From NCBI GenBank assembly GCA_017311315.1, contig CM029626.1, forward strand, positions 12,244,106 through 12,308,105: a stretch of DNA of 64,000 nucleotides, written 5' to 3'. The DNA comes from Dendrocalamus latiflorus (lineage: Eukaryota > Streptophyta > Magnoliopsida > Poales > Poaceae). The first letter of the stretch is position 1, and each line of letters starts with the position of its first letter. A model generated the notes under the pieces. The model was not told the origin of the DNA, searched no databases, and saw only the letters and a list, made by a program, of their open reading frames with translations. Below, one piece after another: positions 21,028 to 30,722 of this stretch. Position numbers and translations under genes: made by a program.

Positions 21028-23811
21028 TCAACTCGGGCCAAGGAGTAGGTTGGGAAAATCTCGTTGTAGATCTGACTCCTTTTCCCATGTTGCTTCATCC
21101 TCAGTATGATTTCGCCACTGAATCTTGTGGTATCTGACATTTTTATTTTTCAACCGTCTTTCTGCAGTTTCCAGGACTTGAATTGGTTCTTCGTTATATG
21201 ATAGATCATCTCGTAGATCTATGTCATCAACTGGCACTTGCTCTGTTGGATGGCGGAGACATTTCCGTAGCTGGGATACATGAAATACGTTGTGTACTCT
21301 TGCCAAATTCGGTGTCAATTGCAACTTATAAGCTACTTCCCCTATTCTCTCGAGAATTTTGAACGGACCAATATACCTTGGGGCTAGCTTTCCCTTGATT
21401 TGAAACCTCTTTACTGACTTAAATGGCGTGACCTTGAGATATACCAAATCTCCGACTGTAAAATTCAAGTCTTTTCGGCGAGTATCAGCATAATGCTTTT
21501 GTCGATCCTGGGCGATTTTCATTTTATCTTGAATGATCCTAACATGTGCTTCTGCATCTTGATTGACTTGTGGTCCTAAGAACTGTCGTTCTCCGATTTC
21601 AGTCCAATTCAATGGCGTTCTACATGCTCTTCCATACAAGGCTTCAAATGGTGCCATTTTGATACTAGCCTGATAACTGTTATTATAAGAAAATTCTGCA
21701 AACGGCAAACACATATCCCAAGCTGCTCCATAGACTAGCGCACAAGCTCGCAACATGTCTTCCAAGATTTGGTTTACTCGTTCTGTCTGTCCTCCAGTTT
21801 GTGGATGATAGGCTGTACTGAATGCTAAGTCTGTTCCCATTGCCTCATGCAATTTTCCCCAGAAAACAGATGTAAATTGTGCTCCTCTATCGGATACTAT
21901 CCTCTTTAGAATTCCATGTAACGCTACAATTTTGGTTAAGTATAACTCTGCTAGTTTGTTCTTGCCATAGGTTTGCTTGATGGGTATGAAGTGTGCTACT
22001 TTCGTCAATCGATCTACGATTACCCAAATAGCATCGTAGCCGTTGCGGGTTCTTGGAAACCCTGTGATAAAGTCCATACCGATTTCTTCCCATTTCCATT
22101 CTGGAACGGGTAAAGGATTTAACAATCCTGACGGCTTCTGATGGTCTATTTTTATCTTTCGACATGTGTCACAGCGTGCAATATACTTTGCTATCTCTCT
22201 TTTCATTCTACTCCACCAATATCTCTTCTTCAAGTCTTGATACATTTTAGTTTCCCCTGGGTGTATGGAGAATTGAGATGAATGGGCTTCTTGTAAAATC
22301 AAGTCCTTCAGCTCTTTATTATTGGGTATACAATAACGACCTCGGAACCTCAAGATCCCTTGGTCATCTTTAACAAACTTAGTTAAACCTTCTTCTTGAC
22401 TTTTCTTCGCAAGTCGTTGTGTTTCCTCATCATTCTCTTGAGCTGTCTTAATCTGATCTGTCAGTGTCTGCTGGATTTCCAATGCTGCTATCTGACTTTG
22501 TTCGCCCTGGTACCTCTTCTGACTTAATGCATCAACGATGCCGTTGTTGGCTCTAGCTGTTTCTTCTGCCGAGATATAATTCATTTTTCCTTGGACTGAT
22601 CTTAGTATTCCTTTGTCTTTGTCCGTTACTGGCATTGTAGCTGTCGTCCGAATTCCTGATGGCTTGTTTATAACTTGTCGGCCCTGGCCTTCTTCTTCCT
22701 GTTTTGATATGGCAATAAACTGTCGTGGTGAAGATGTCTGCGCTCTGACTTGGGCCTTTGCCACTTTAGGAGGTAGTCCTCCTCTTGGGCACCGACTCTT
22801 GAAATGACCAGTTTGGCCACAATGGAAACAAGCGGGGTGCCAATGTGGACACTGCTTCTGAAAATGGTCCCTATCACATTTAAAGCATCTTGAATTTGAG
22901 GTTCCTACTGTATCTTGTGGAGGAGTTATGGTATTCTGGTTTATTTGAAACCGTGGTCCTGGAGTAAATATCATTTTTCTACCTTGTTGGTTTTTGGACT
23001 GGGGTGTCAAAATTACTCGCTTTCGAGGTGCATCTGATGATGGTGTTACCTGTTCTATCTTCCTTTTCTGTGTATCCTCTAACTCCTTTTTGGTTTCTTC
23101 GGATATAATAAGTTTATTTACCATTGAAGGTAAATCTTTAAAATCCATAGCCGAGATATGATGCTTCAAAGATATCTGCAATCCTTCCCTAAATCTTTCC
23201 ATCTTTGTCTCCTCGGTCTTCACGTCGTCAGGGGCGTAACGGGCCAACGTGTTAAACTGATGAAGATACTCTGTGATTGTGCATCCTCCTTGTTTTAACG
23301 CGAGAAATTCTCGACGCTTAGCTTCAATTACTCCAGTAAGTATATGGGTTTGGCGAAAAGAATCCTCAAACTCTTTCCACGTTATTTCTCGACCTTCAAC
23401 CATAGCTTGATAATTCATCCACCAGGCTGCTGCTGGGCCTTGCAGCTGATGGGAGGCATACAATACTTTTTCTTTGTCATTGCATTGAACTGTATTTAAC
23501 TTTCTCTTTACATCTCTAAACCAATCTTCTGCCACCATCGGGTCAGGTGATGAAGAAAAGACTGGGGGTCTAGTCTTGTGAAAATCTGTCCACTTTGATT
23601 GTACAGGCAGTCCTTGCTGACTATTTCCTTCACTTTCCTTAGCAATCTGTTCTAATAGTTTAGTATGTTGTTCCATCATGCTGGTTTGACGAAGTTCCGC
23701 TTGATGTCGATCTTCTTCCATCTTTGCCAATAGGTTTATTATGTTTGGCTGCCTTGCTTCTTCTGGATACAAATTGTCTTGCTCTTGTGATCCATTTTCA
23801 GTTTCAGCCAT
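21028..23811 (-). CDS. Gag-integrase-chromodomain fusion, unit 1
   Basis: A single 927-codon frame. Order: Gag capsid-like domain (about residues 90-240), two CCHC zinc knuckles (C309-C321 and C328-C341), then a junction near residues 421-424. There the beginning of the protease region is joined directly to the end of RNase H (pattern VDALSQK). Next come the integrase HHCC zinc motif (H510, H517, C547, C550), the DD35E catalytic core (D580, D641, E677), the GPF-type C-terminal region and a chromodomain (about 874-925). Protease, RT and RNase H, normally over 600 residues, are absent without loss of frame. This copy has Leu instead of the conserved Pro at residue 635 (A at 21,908), six residues before the second catalytic Asp. 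Family assignment is by motif recognition. Confidence 0.9.
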   Translation of the reverse strand: MAETENGSQEQDNLYPEEARQPNIINLLAKMEEDRHQAELRQTSMMEQHTKLLEQIAKESEGNSQQGLPVQSKWTDFHKTRPPVFSSSPDPMVAEDWFRDVKRKLNTVQCNDKEKVLYASHQLQGPAAAWWMNYQAMVEGREITWKEFEDSFRQTHILTGVIEAKRREFLALKQGGCTITEYLHQFNTLARYAPDDVKTEETKMERFREGLQISLKHHISAMDFKDLPSMVNKLIISEETKKELEDTQKRKIEQVTPSSDAPRKRVILTPQSKNQQGRKMIFTPGPRFQINQNTITPPQDTVGTSNSRCFKCDRDHFQKQCPHWHPACFHCGQTGHFKSRCPRGGLPPKVAKAQVRAQTSSPRQFIAISKQEEEGQGRQVINKPSGIRTTATMPVTDKDKGILRSVQGKMNYISAEETARANNGIVDALSQKRYQGEQSQIAALEIQQTLTDQIKTAQENDEETQRLAKKSQEEGLTKFVKDDQGILRFRGRYCIPNNKELKDLILQEAHSSQFSIHPGETKMYQDLKKRYWWSRMKREIAKYIARCDTCRKIKIDHQKPSGLLNPLPVPEWKWEEIGMDFITGFPRTRNGYDAIWVIVDRLTKVAHFIPIKQTYGKNKLAELYLTKIVALHGILKRIVSDRGAQFTSVFWGKLHEAMGTDLAFSTAYHPQTGGQTERVNQILEDMLRACALVYGAAWDMCLPFAEFSYNNSYQASIKMAPFEALYGRACRTPLNWTEIGERQFLGPQVNQDAEAHVRIIQDKMKIAQDRQKHYADTRRKDLNFTVGDLVYLKVTPFKSVKRFQIKGKLAPRYIGPFKILERIGEVAYKLQLTPNLARVHNVFHVSQLRKCLRHPTEQVPVDDIDLRDDLSYNEEPIQVLETAERRLKNKNVRYHKIQWRNHTEDEATWEKESDLQRDFPNLLLGPS

Positions 23812-24393
23812 CTTGATTGCTCTTGATGGGATTGGGAGTTAGGTCTGCAGCGAGTTTTTAAGAAAGTCAAATAGGGAAGTAAGGATTCAGAACGTTGGGT
23901 AAGATTAGAATGAAATAGGTAAGGACTTAGAGTGAAATAGAAAGACTGAGATTTGAAGAGGGTAAGATTAGAGATACTTATAGCAAACAAATTACCAGAT
24001 AGGCAAAAATAGTTTTACTCATTATACAAGTTGGACACATACTATTCATACGAAGTACACATCTCAACTTGTTTTACACAACCAAAAAGATACTATTACC
24101 AAAGGGTTCAACTATACTAACGCACACAACTCTATACTCTAATCTCTCACTTTTCTCTTTTCTCCCTTTTTTTTCCAGCTACTCACATCGCCAATTTGAA
24201 CTTAGATAAGAATATATATAAATAGTCTTAGAAAACAAAACTTTATTTTGAAATATGACTGATAGATAAGGTAGACAGGAAAGAGATTATACAAGAGTAA
24301 TATTTGATATTTTATGTAACTCATTTTTTTAAGTAAAATAGTTTTAACAAATATACTTAATGCACTTAGGGTCATCCTACGGTCAAGCAAGCA

Positions 24394-24406
24394 GGCTCTG
24401 ATACCA
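24394..24406 (-). other. primer-binding site (tRNA-iMet type), unit 1
   Basis: On the minus strand TGGTATCAGAGCC follows the LTR2 end after three bases. This is the standard plant retrotransposon site complementary to the 3' end of initiator tRNA-Met. Confidence 0.92.
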
Positions 24407-24409
24407 CTC

Positions 24410-27306
24410 TGTAACACCCCCATTTCTGGGAGTATTATGAAACCCTCGCAACTGCCCAGGACTGTTCAGCTGCGAGTTACATCAATTGAGTGTATAACAT
24501 TGCCAACACATGCTTAAGACAAAAGCTAGCTTTATTACAATAAGGGCATAAAAGCCAAGTTTTACATTACAGAACAACCGAACGCCACAGGCATGCCTGA
24601 GCGGAAGACGACCCTAATTCCACGTATCCTCGACCTCGTAGAACTCCACTTCTTCACCATCATCTGCCTCATTGCTGGCTAATTTCTGTTAATGTTTTTA
24701 GCAAGTATGAGTACAACCACCGTACTCAGCAAGCCACACGGAGCCTAACAATAACTACAGGCAAGGTATAACAAATAAAGGGAAACAGGTCTGTTAATTT
24801 GTGTGGATGCAGTTTTAGTTGTAAACAGGTTTTAAACATAAAATCATAGCTTTCTATAAGCTTTAGGGGGGGTTTCAAGGTTCAATTACCAGACTACCAA
24901 TTACCAATTCCTTTCCAAATCTACTTATGCCTTGTTGCTGGATTCACCCATTAAACATAACTCCATTGACCGGAAGTACGGCGTATTCGAATACCATTAG
25001 TCATGACTTTGCAAAGCTGCCCTGCTTTACCCACAAGATTTCTTAACCCCGCGCTAAAGAGTTAAGAAAACAAGGTTGTTCACTGCTCAATTCTTTCTAT
25101 AGCCTCTATCTAGTAGGTTTCCTTAATAAGCCCAGGCTACAACCTCTGACTTATCTCAACCTACTATTGTGTGGATATCCTATAATCAAATTAGTAATAA
25201 AAACAACACTGGCGCCAACCTCCATACGGCCCTTCTCTGCTCCCTTCCGTATGGACTTCACACTTTGCCTACACCCTGCGTTTGTAGAGGTTCAATCAAG
25301 TTTGAGCAGTTACTAGACCAGGTTTGACGTATCAACGCTTGTGGTTGGGCGATCGCTATGTTCTTTACTCAGCATAAGGGTCTAGTCCTTGTGTTTTCAC
25401 CGGTGGCAGTTTCTTCCCACAAATTCTTATCCAGTGTCACAACACTGTCACTGATTTGTGTACTTGCCTTCACCCTGGTTAAGGTCATAGGATCCAGCGA
25501 TCCTCGCTTACCCCAGAACCACTTCCCAAATAAATACCAAACTTTTAGTAGCAATAGATGTTGTTGATTCTCTAGACTACCATGTTTACATACTATTGTA
25601 TCTAATATTACTATGTCTTGTCAAGGTGAATATGGCCATCAAATTAGGCTGGGCTTTTTTTTTGGTGGTAGGACATAACTAGTATCATGTCATTCTAAGC
25701 ATTTATTGCACATAAAATAACAGTTCACAAATAACATAATGAAAATACTGGTAAATAAATAAATAGCAAAAATGTAGGTTCAACATGATCAAGGTATGTG
25801 TGACTTGCCTTGCGAGTTTACGATTTCAATTAATTTATAATCTTCGACGGGCCGGGTCTGAACTTGAGCTTTTCCTTCCCGCTCCTGTGAATCCTCGACT
25901 TCGGAAGCTAGCGTAAAACAATTAAAATAAATTAATTCCATGCCCGAAGGACTAGGCTAGGAATAAAGAAAATAAAATAAGAAAGAAAATCCGAAAAACT
26001 CCAATAAAATGGGATTTTGGGCTTATAGGAGGGCTATATGAGGGAGTAGGCCTTGGATTTGGGTTGGCGGGCTCGAAACGAATCCGGGGAGTATAAATAT
26101 GCATTTTTGGGTTCGGGTCAAGTACTGTTCATTGGGCTCGGTGCACTGTTCCTCGGGTTCGGACGAATTGGCTGGGTCAGACCACGTCGCTCGGACTCGA
26201 GCCAGTTGGAACGGGCGCGGGGCGAGCCGGCTGGGTTTGACCGTGTCGGTGCGGCTCGGTCGGGCGCGGACGGGCGCGGCAACGCGGTGCGGTCCAGCCG
26301 AGTGGAGGCGGCCCGGGTCGGAGGAACAGTGGCGTCTTCTACCTCCCGCCCACGCACGAGCAGCCGAAGCAGAGGAGGATGGTGGCGGCTTGCGGTGGTG
26401 CTCCGGTGGCTTGCGACAGCAAAGGATGGTATGGAAGGGGTCGGGAAGGTAAGGGGGTTCCATTTTTGGCGGTGGCCGGGCCGGCGGAGGCGGCGTTCGC
26501 CGGCGGTGAGGTTCCCCCCCGTTGCGGCTATTTTTGAGGTTGCAGGCAATTGGGAGGGGCTTTGGGCCATTGGGCGGGTTCTTGAGCATCTCTAGGGTTC
26601 GGGCAAGTTCATGAAAGGGCGGGTTTAAGCTGGGGGGGGCCGTGCAAGGCCGGCCACGGTGAGGGGTTAAGGTCGAGCGGCGGACCTGGCGGCCGGAGCA
26701 ACAGGGAGCATGGGAGCTTAAGGCAAGGGTTTGGGTAGGCTTCTGGGGTCTTGAGGAAGCTGTGGGCATGAGTAATTGAAATTTCATTGGATAAATTGGA
26801 GAATTTGGGTTAGGGTTTACCGAGGGGTATTCCGGGGATTATCGGCAGTGGAGGGGATGGGAGGCTAATTGGGCGCGTCTGGGGGTTCACCGGGGTGCCT
26901 GGAGGAGGTTGGAGTGGCCCGGGGTCTTTATAGGAGCTCGGGTCGGTTCGGCGCCGAGAGGCCATGGCGGCAATTTCTCGGGTCGGCTCGGGAGGCTTCG
27001 GGAGAGCGTCCGGGGTGGCAGGGGAGGTCGGCAAGGTGAGTTGGCGGGGACGCTGACAGGTAAGGGAGGGCTGGAAGGCACGGGAGAGGCCGGGAGCTTG
27101 GCGGTGGCGATATTTTGGGCGACGGCGGGATTTTTCAGTTGGTGAACAGTAGCAGCCGATCTCTCCTCCGTCCAAACTGGTGCCGACAGGAATTAGGGGT
27201 GGGATGGGTTGAGATTCGTGTGGGATAGGCTAAGGATTCAAGAGAGCAAAAGCAAAATGCAAATTGAACTCTAATTTTTGATTTTGCAAAAATCGGCTTC
27301 GTTTCA
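24410..27306 (-). repeat. LTR2, shared by both units (2,897 bp)
   Basis: The middle LTR serves as 5' LTR of unit 1 and 3' LTR of unit 2. No target duplication lies at either side. TATA is at 26,927-26,932 and AATAAA at 24,531-24,536 (minus). Position 26,140 is G, as in LTR3. Confidence 0.95.
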
Positions 27307-27317
27307 ACCTACCCTCC
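27307..27317 (-). other. polypurine tract, unit 2
   Basis: Same GGAGGGTAGGT on the minus strand, abutting LTR2. Confidence 0.85.
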
Positions 27318-27341
27318 TTAAAAAGGATCTCGTCCTCGAGA

Positions 27342-30125
27342 TCAACTCGGGCCAAGGAGTAGGTTGGGAAAATCTCGTTGTAGATCTGACTCCTTTTCCC
27401 ATGTTGCTTCATCCTCAGTATGATTTCGCCACTGAATCTTGTGGTATCTGACATTTTTATTTTTCAACCGTCTTTCTGCAGTTTCCAGGACTTGAATTGG
27501 TTCTTCGTTATATGATAGATCATCTCGTAGATCTATGTCATCAACTGGCACTTGCTCTGTTGGATGGCGGAGACATTTCCGTAGCTGGGATACATGAAAT
27601 ACGTTGTGTACTCTTGCCAAATTCGGTGTCAATTGCAACTTATAAGCTACTTCCCCTATTCTCTCGAGAATTTTGAACGGACCAATATACCTTGGGGCTA
27701 GCTTTCCCTTGATTTGAAACCTCTTTACTGACTTAAATGGCGTGACCTTGAGATATACCAAATCTCCGACTGTAAAATTCAAGTCTTTTCGGCGAGTATC
27801 AGCATAATGCTTTTGTCGATCCTGGGCGATTTTCATTTTATCTTGAATGATCCTAACATGTGCTTCTGCATCTTGATTGACTTGTGGTCCTAAGAACTGT
27901 CGTTCTCCGATTTCAGTCCAATTCAATGGCGTTCTACATGCTCTTCCATACAAGGCTTCAAATGGTGCCATTTTGATACTAGCCTGATAACTGTTATTAT
28001 AAGAAAATTCTGCAAACGGCAAACACATATCCCAAGCTGCTCCATAGACTAGCGCACAAGCTCGCAACATGTCTTCCAAGATTTGGTTTACTCGTTCTGT
28101 CTGTCCTCCAGTTTGTGGATGATAGGCTGTACTGAATGCTAAGTCTGTTCCCATTGCCTCATGCAATTTTCCCCAGAAAACAGATGTAAATTGTGCTCCT
28201 CTATCGGATACTATCCTCTTTGGAATTCCATGTAACGCTACAATTTTGGTTAAGTATAACTCTGCTAGTTTGTTCTTGCCATAGGTTTGCTTGATGGGTA
28301 TGAAGTGTGCTACTTTCGTCAATCGATCTACGATTACCCAAATAGCATCGTAGCCGTTGCGGGTTCTTGGAAACCCTGTGATAAAGTCCATACCGATTTC
28401 TTCCCATTTCCATTCTGGAACGGGTAAAGGATTTAACAATCCTGACGGCTTCTGATGGTCTATTTTTATCTTTCGACATGTGTCACAGCGTGCAATATAC
28501 TTTGCTATCTCTCTTTTCATTCTACTCCACCAATATCTCTTCTTCAAGTCTTGATACATTTTAGTTTCCCCTGGGTGTATGGAGAATTGAGATGAATGGG
28601 CTTCTTGTAAAATCAAGTCCTTCAGCTCTTTATTATTGGGTATACAATAACGACCTCGGAACCTCAAGATCCCTTGGTCATCTTTAACAAACTTAGTTAA
28701 ACCTTCTTCTTGACTTTTCTTCGCAAGTCGTTGTGTTTCCTCATCATTCTCTTGAGCTGTCTTAATCTGATCTGTCAGTGTCTGCTGGATTTCCAATGCT
28801 GCTATCTGACTTTGTTCGCCCTGGTACCTCTTCTGACTTAATGCATCAACGATGCCGTTGTTGGCTCTAGCTGTTTCTTCTGCCGAGATATAATTCATTT
28901 TTCCTTGGACTGATCTTAGTATTCCTTTGTCTTTGTCCGTTACTGGCATTGTAGCTGTCGTCCGAATTCCTGATGGCTTGTTTATAACTTGTCGGCCCTG
29001 GCCTTCTTCTTCCTGTTTTGATATGGCAATAAACTGTCGTGGTGAAGATGTCTGCGCTCTGACTTGGGCCTTTGCCACTTTAGGAGGTAGTCCTCCTCTT
29101 GGGCACCGACTCTTGAAATGACCAGTTTGGCCACAATGGAAACAAGCGGGGTGCCAATGTGGACACTGCTTCTGAAAATGGTCCCTATCACATTTAAAGC
29201 ATCTTGAATTTGAGGTTCCTACTGTATCTTGTGGAGGAGTTATGGTATTCTGGTTTATTTGAAACCGTGGTCCTGGAGTAAATATCATTTTTCTACCTTG
29301 TTGGTTTTTGGACTGGGGTGTCAAAATTACTCGCTTTCGAGGTGCATCTGATGATGGTGTTACCTGTTCTATCTTCCTTTTCTGTGTATCCTCTAACTCC
29401 TTTTTGGTTTCTTCGGATATAATAAGTTTATTTACCATTGAAGGTAAATCTTTAAAATCCATAGCCGAGATATGATGCTTCAAAGATATCTGCAATCCTT
29501 CCCTAAATCTTTCCATCTTTGTCTCCTCGGTCTTCACGTCGTCAGGGGCGTAACGGGCCAACGTGTTAAACTGATGAAGATACTCTGTGATTGTGCATCC
29601 TCCTTGTTTTAACGCGAGAAATTCTCGACGCTTAGCTTCAATTACTCCAGTAAGTATATGGGTTTGGCGAAAAGAATCCTCAAACTCTTTCCACGTTATT
29701 TCTCGACCTTCAACCATAGCTTGATAATTCATCCACCAGGCTGCTGCTGGGCCTTGCAGCTGATGGGAGGCATACAATACTTTTTCTTTGTCATTGCATT
29801 GAACTGTATTTAACTTTCTCTTTACATCTCTAAACCAATCTTCTGCCACCATCGGGTCAGGTGATGAAGAAAAGACTGGGGGTCTAGTCTTGTGAAAATC
29901 TGTCCACTTTGATTGTACAGGCAGTCCTTGCTGACTATTTCCTTCACTTTCCTTAGCAATCTGTTCTAATAGTTTAGTATGTTGTTCCATCATGCTGGTT
30001 TGACGAAGTTCCGCTTGATGTCGATCTTCTTCCATCTTTGCCAATAGGTTTATTATGTTTGGCTGCCTTGCTTCTTCTGGATACAAATTGTCTTGCTCTT
30101 GTGATCCATTTTCAGTTTCAGCCAT
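27342..30125 (-). CDS. Gag-integrase-chromodomain fusion, unit 2
   Basis: The same 927-codon fusion as the other unit, with the identical Gag-to-RNase H tail junction (near 28,854-28,868). It therefore shows the deletion predates the tandem duplication. It keeps the conserved Pro at residue 635 (G at 28,222), so this is the ancestral state of the only amino-acid difference I see. All integrase zinc and catalytic residues are present. Because RT and protease are absent, any product could at most package and integrate with enzymes supplied in trans (inference). Confidence 0.9.
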   Translation of the reverse strand: MAETENGSQEQDNLYPEEARQPNIINLLAKMEEDRHQAELRQTSMMEQHTKLLEQIAKESEGNSQQGLPVQSKWTDFHKTRPPVFSSSPDPMVAEDWFRDVKRKLNTVQCNDKEKVLYASHQLQGPAAAWWMNYQAMVEGREITWKEFEDSFRQTHILTGVIEAKRREFLALKQGGCTITEYLHQFNTLARYAPDDVKTEETKMERFREGLQISLKHHISAMDFKDLPSMVNKLIISEETKKELEDTQKRKIEQVTPSSDAPRKRVILTPQSKNQQGRKMIFTPGPRFQINQNTITPPQDTVGTSNSRCFKCDRDHFQKQCPHWHPACFHCGQTGHFKSRCPRGGLPPKVAKAQVRAQTSSPRQFIAISKQEEEGQGRQVINKPSGIRTTATMPVTDKDKGILRSVQGKMNYISAEETARANNGIVDALSQKRYQGEQSQIAALEIQQTLTDQIKTAQENDEETQRLAKKSQEEGLTKFVKDDQGILRFRGRYCIPNNKELKDLILQEAHSSQFSIHPGETKMYQDLKKRYWWSRMKREIAKYIARCDTCRKIKIDHQKPSGLLNPLPVPEWKWEEIGMDFITGFPRTRNGYDAIWVIVDRLTKVAHFIPIKQTYGKNKLAELYLTKIVALHGIPKRIVSDRGAQFTSVFWGKLHEAMGTDLAFSTAYHPQTGGQTERVNQILEDMLRACALVYGAAWDMCLPFAEFSYNNSYQASIKMAPFEALYGRACRTPLNWTEIGERQFLGPQVNQDAEAHVRIIQDKMKIAQDRQKHYADTRRKDLNFTVGDLVYLKVTPFKSVKRFQIKGKLAPRYIGPFKILERIGEVAYKLQLTPNLARVHNVFHVSQLRKCLRHPTEQVPVDDIDLRDDLSYNEEPIQVLETAERRLKNKNVRYHKIQWRNHTEDEATWEKESDLQRDFPNLLLGPS

Positions 30126-30706
30126 CTTGATTGCTCTTGATGGGATTGGGAGTTAGGTCTGCAGCGAGTTTTTAAGAAAGTCAAATAGGGAAGTAAGGAT
30201 TCAGAACGTTGGGTAAGATTAGAATGAAATAGGTAAGGACTTAGAGTGAAATAGAAAGACTGAGATTTGAAGAGGGTAAGATTAGAGATACTTATAGCAA
30301 ACAAATTACCAGATAGGCAAAAATAGTTTTACTCATTATACAAGTTGGACACATACTATTCATACGAAGTACACATCTCAACTTGTTTTACACAACCAAA
30401 AAGATACTATTACCAAAGGGTTCAACTATACTAACGCACACAACTCTATACTCTAATCTCTCACTTTTCTCTTTTCTCCCTTTTTTTCCAGCTACTCACA
30501 TCGCCAATTTGAACTTAGATAAGAATATATATAAATAGTCTTAGAAAACAAAACTTTATTTTGAAATATGACTGATAGATAAGGTAGACAGGAAAGAGAT
30601 TATACAAGAGTAATATTTGATATTTTATGTAACTCATTTTTTTAAGTAAAATAGTTTTAACAAATATACTTAATGCACTTAGGGTCATCCTACGGTCAAG
30701 CAAGCA

Positions 30707-30719
30707 GGCTCTGATACCA
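30707..30719 (-). other. primer-binding site (tRNA-iMet type), unit 2
   Basis: TGGTATCAGAGCC on the minus strand, three bases after LTR3. Confidence 0.92.
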
Positions 30720-30722
30720 CTC

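Noticed and set aside
24394..24406. Possible tRNA gene because of tRNA-like sequence
   Set aside because: Only the 13-nt primer-binding site complementary to initiator tRNA-Met is present. No cloverleaf.
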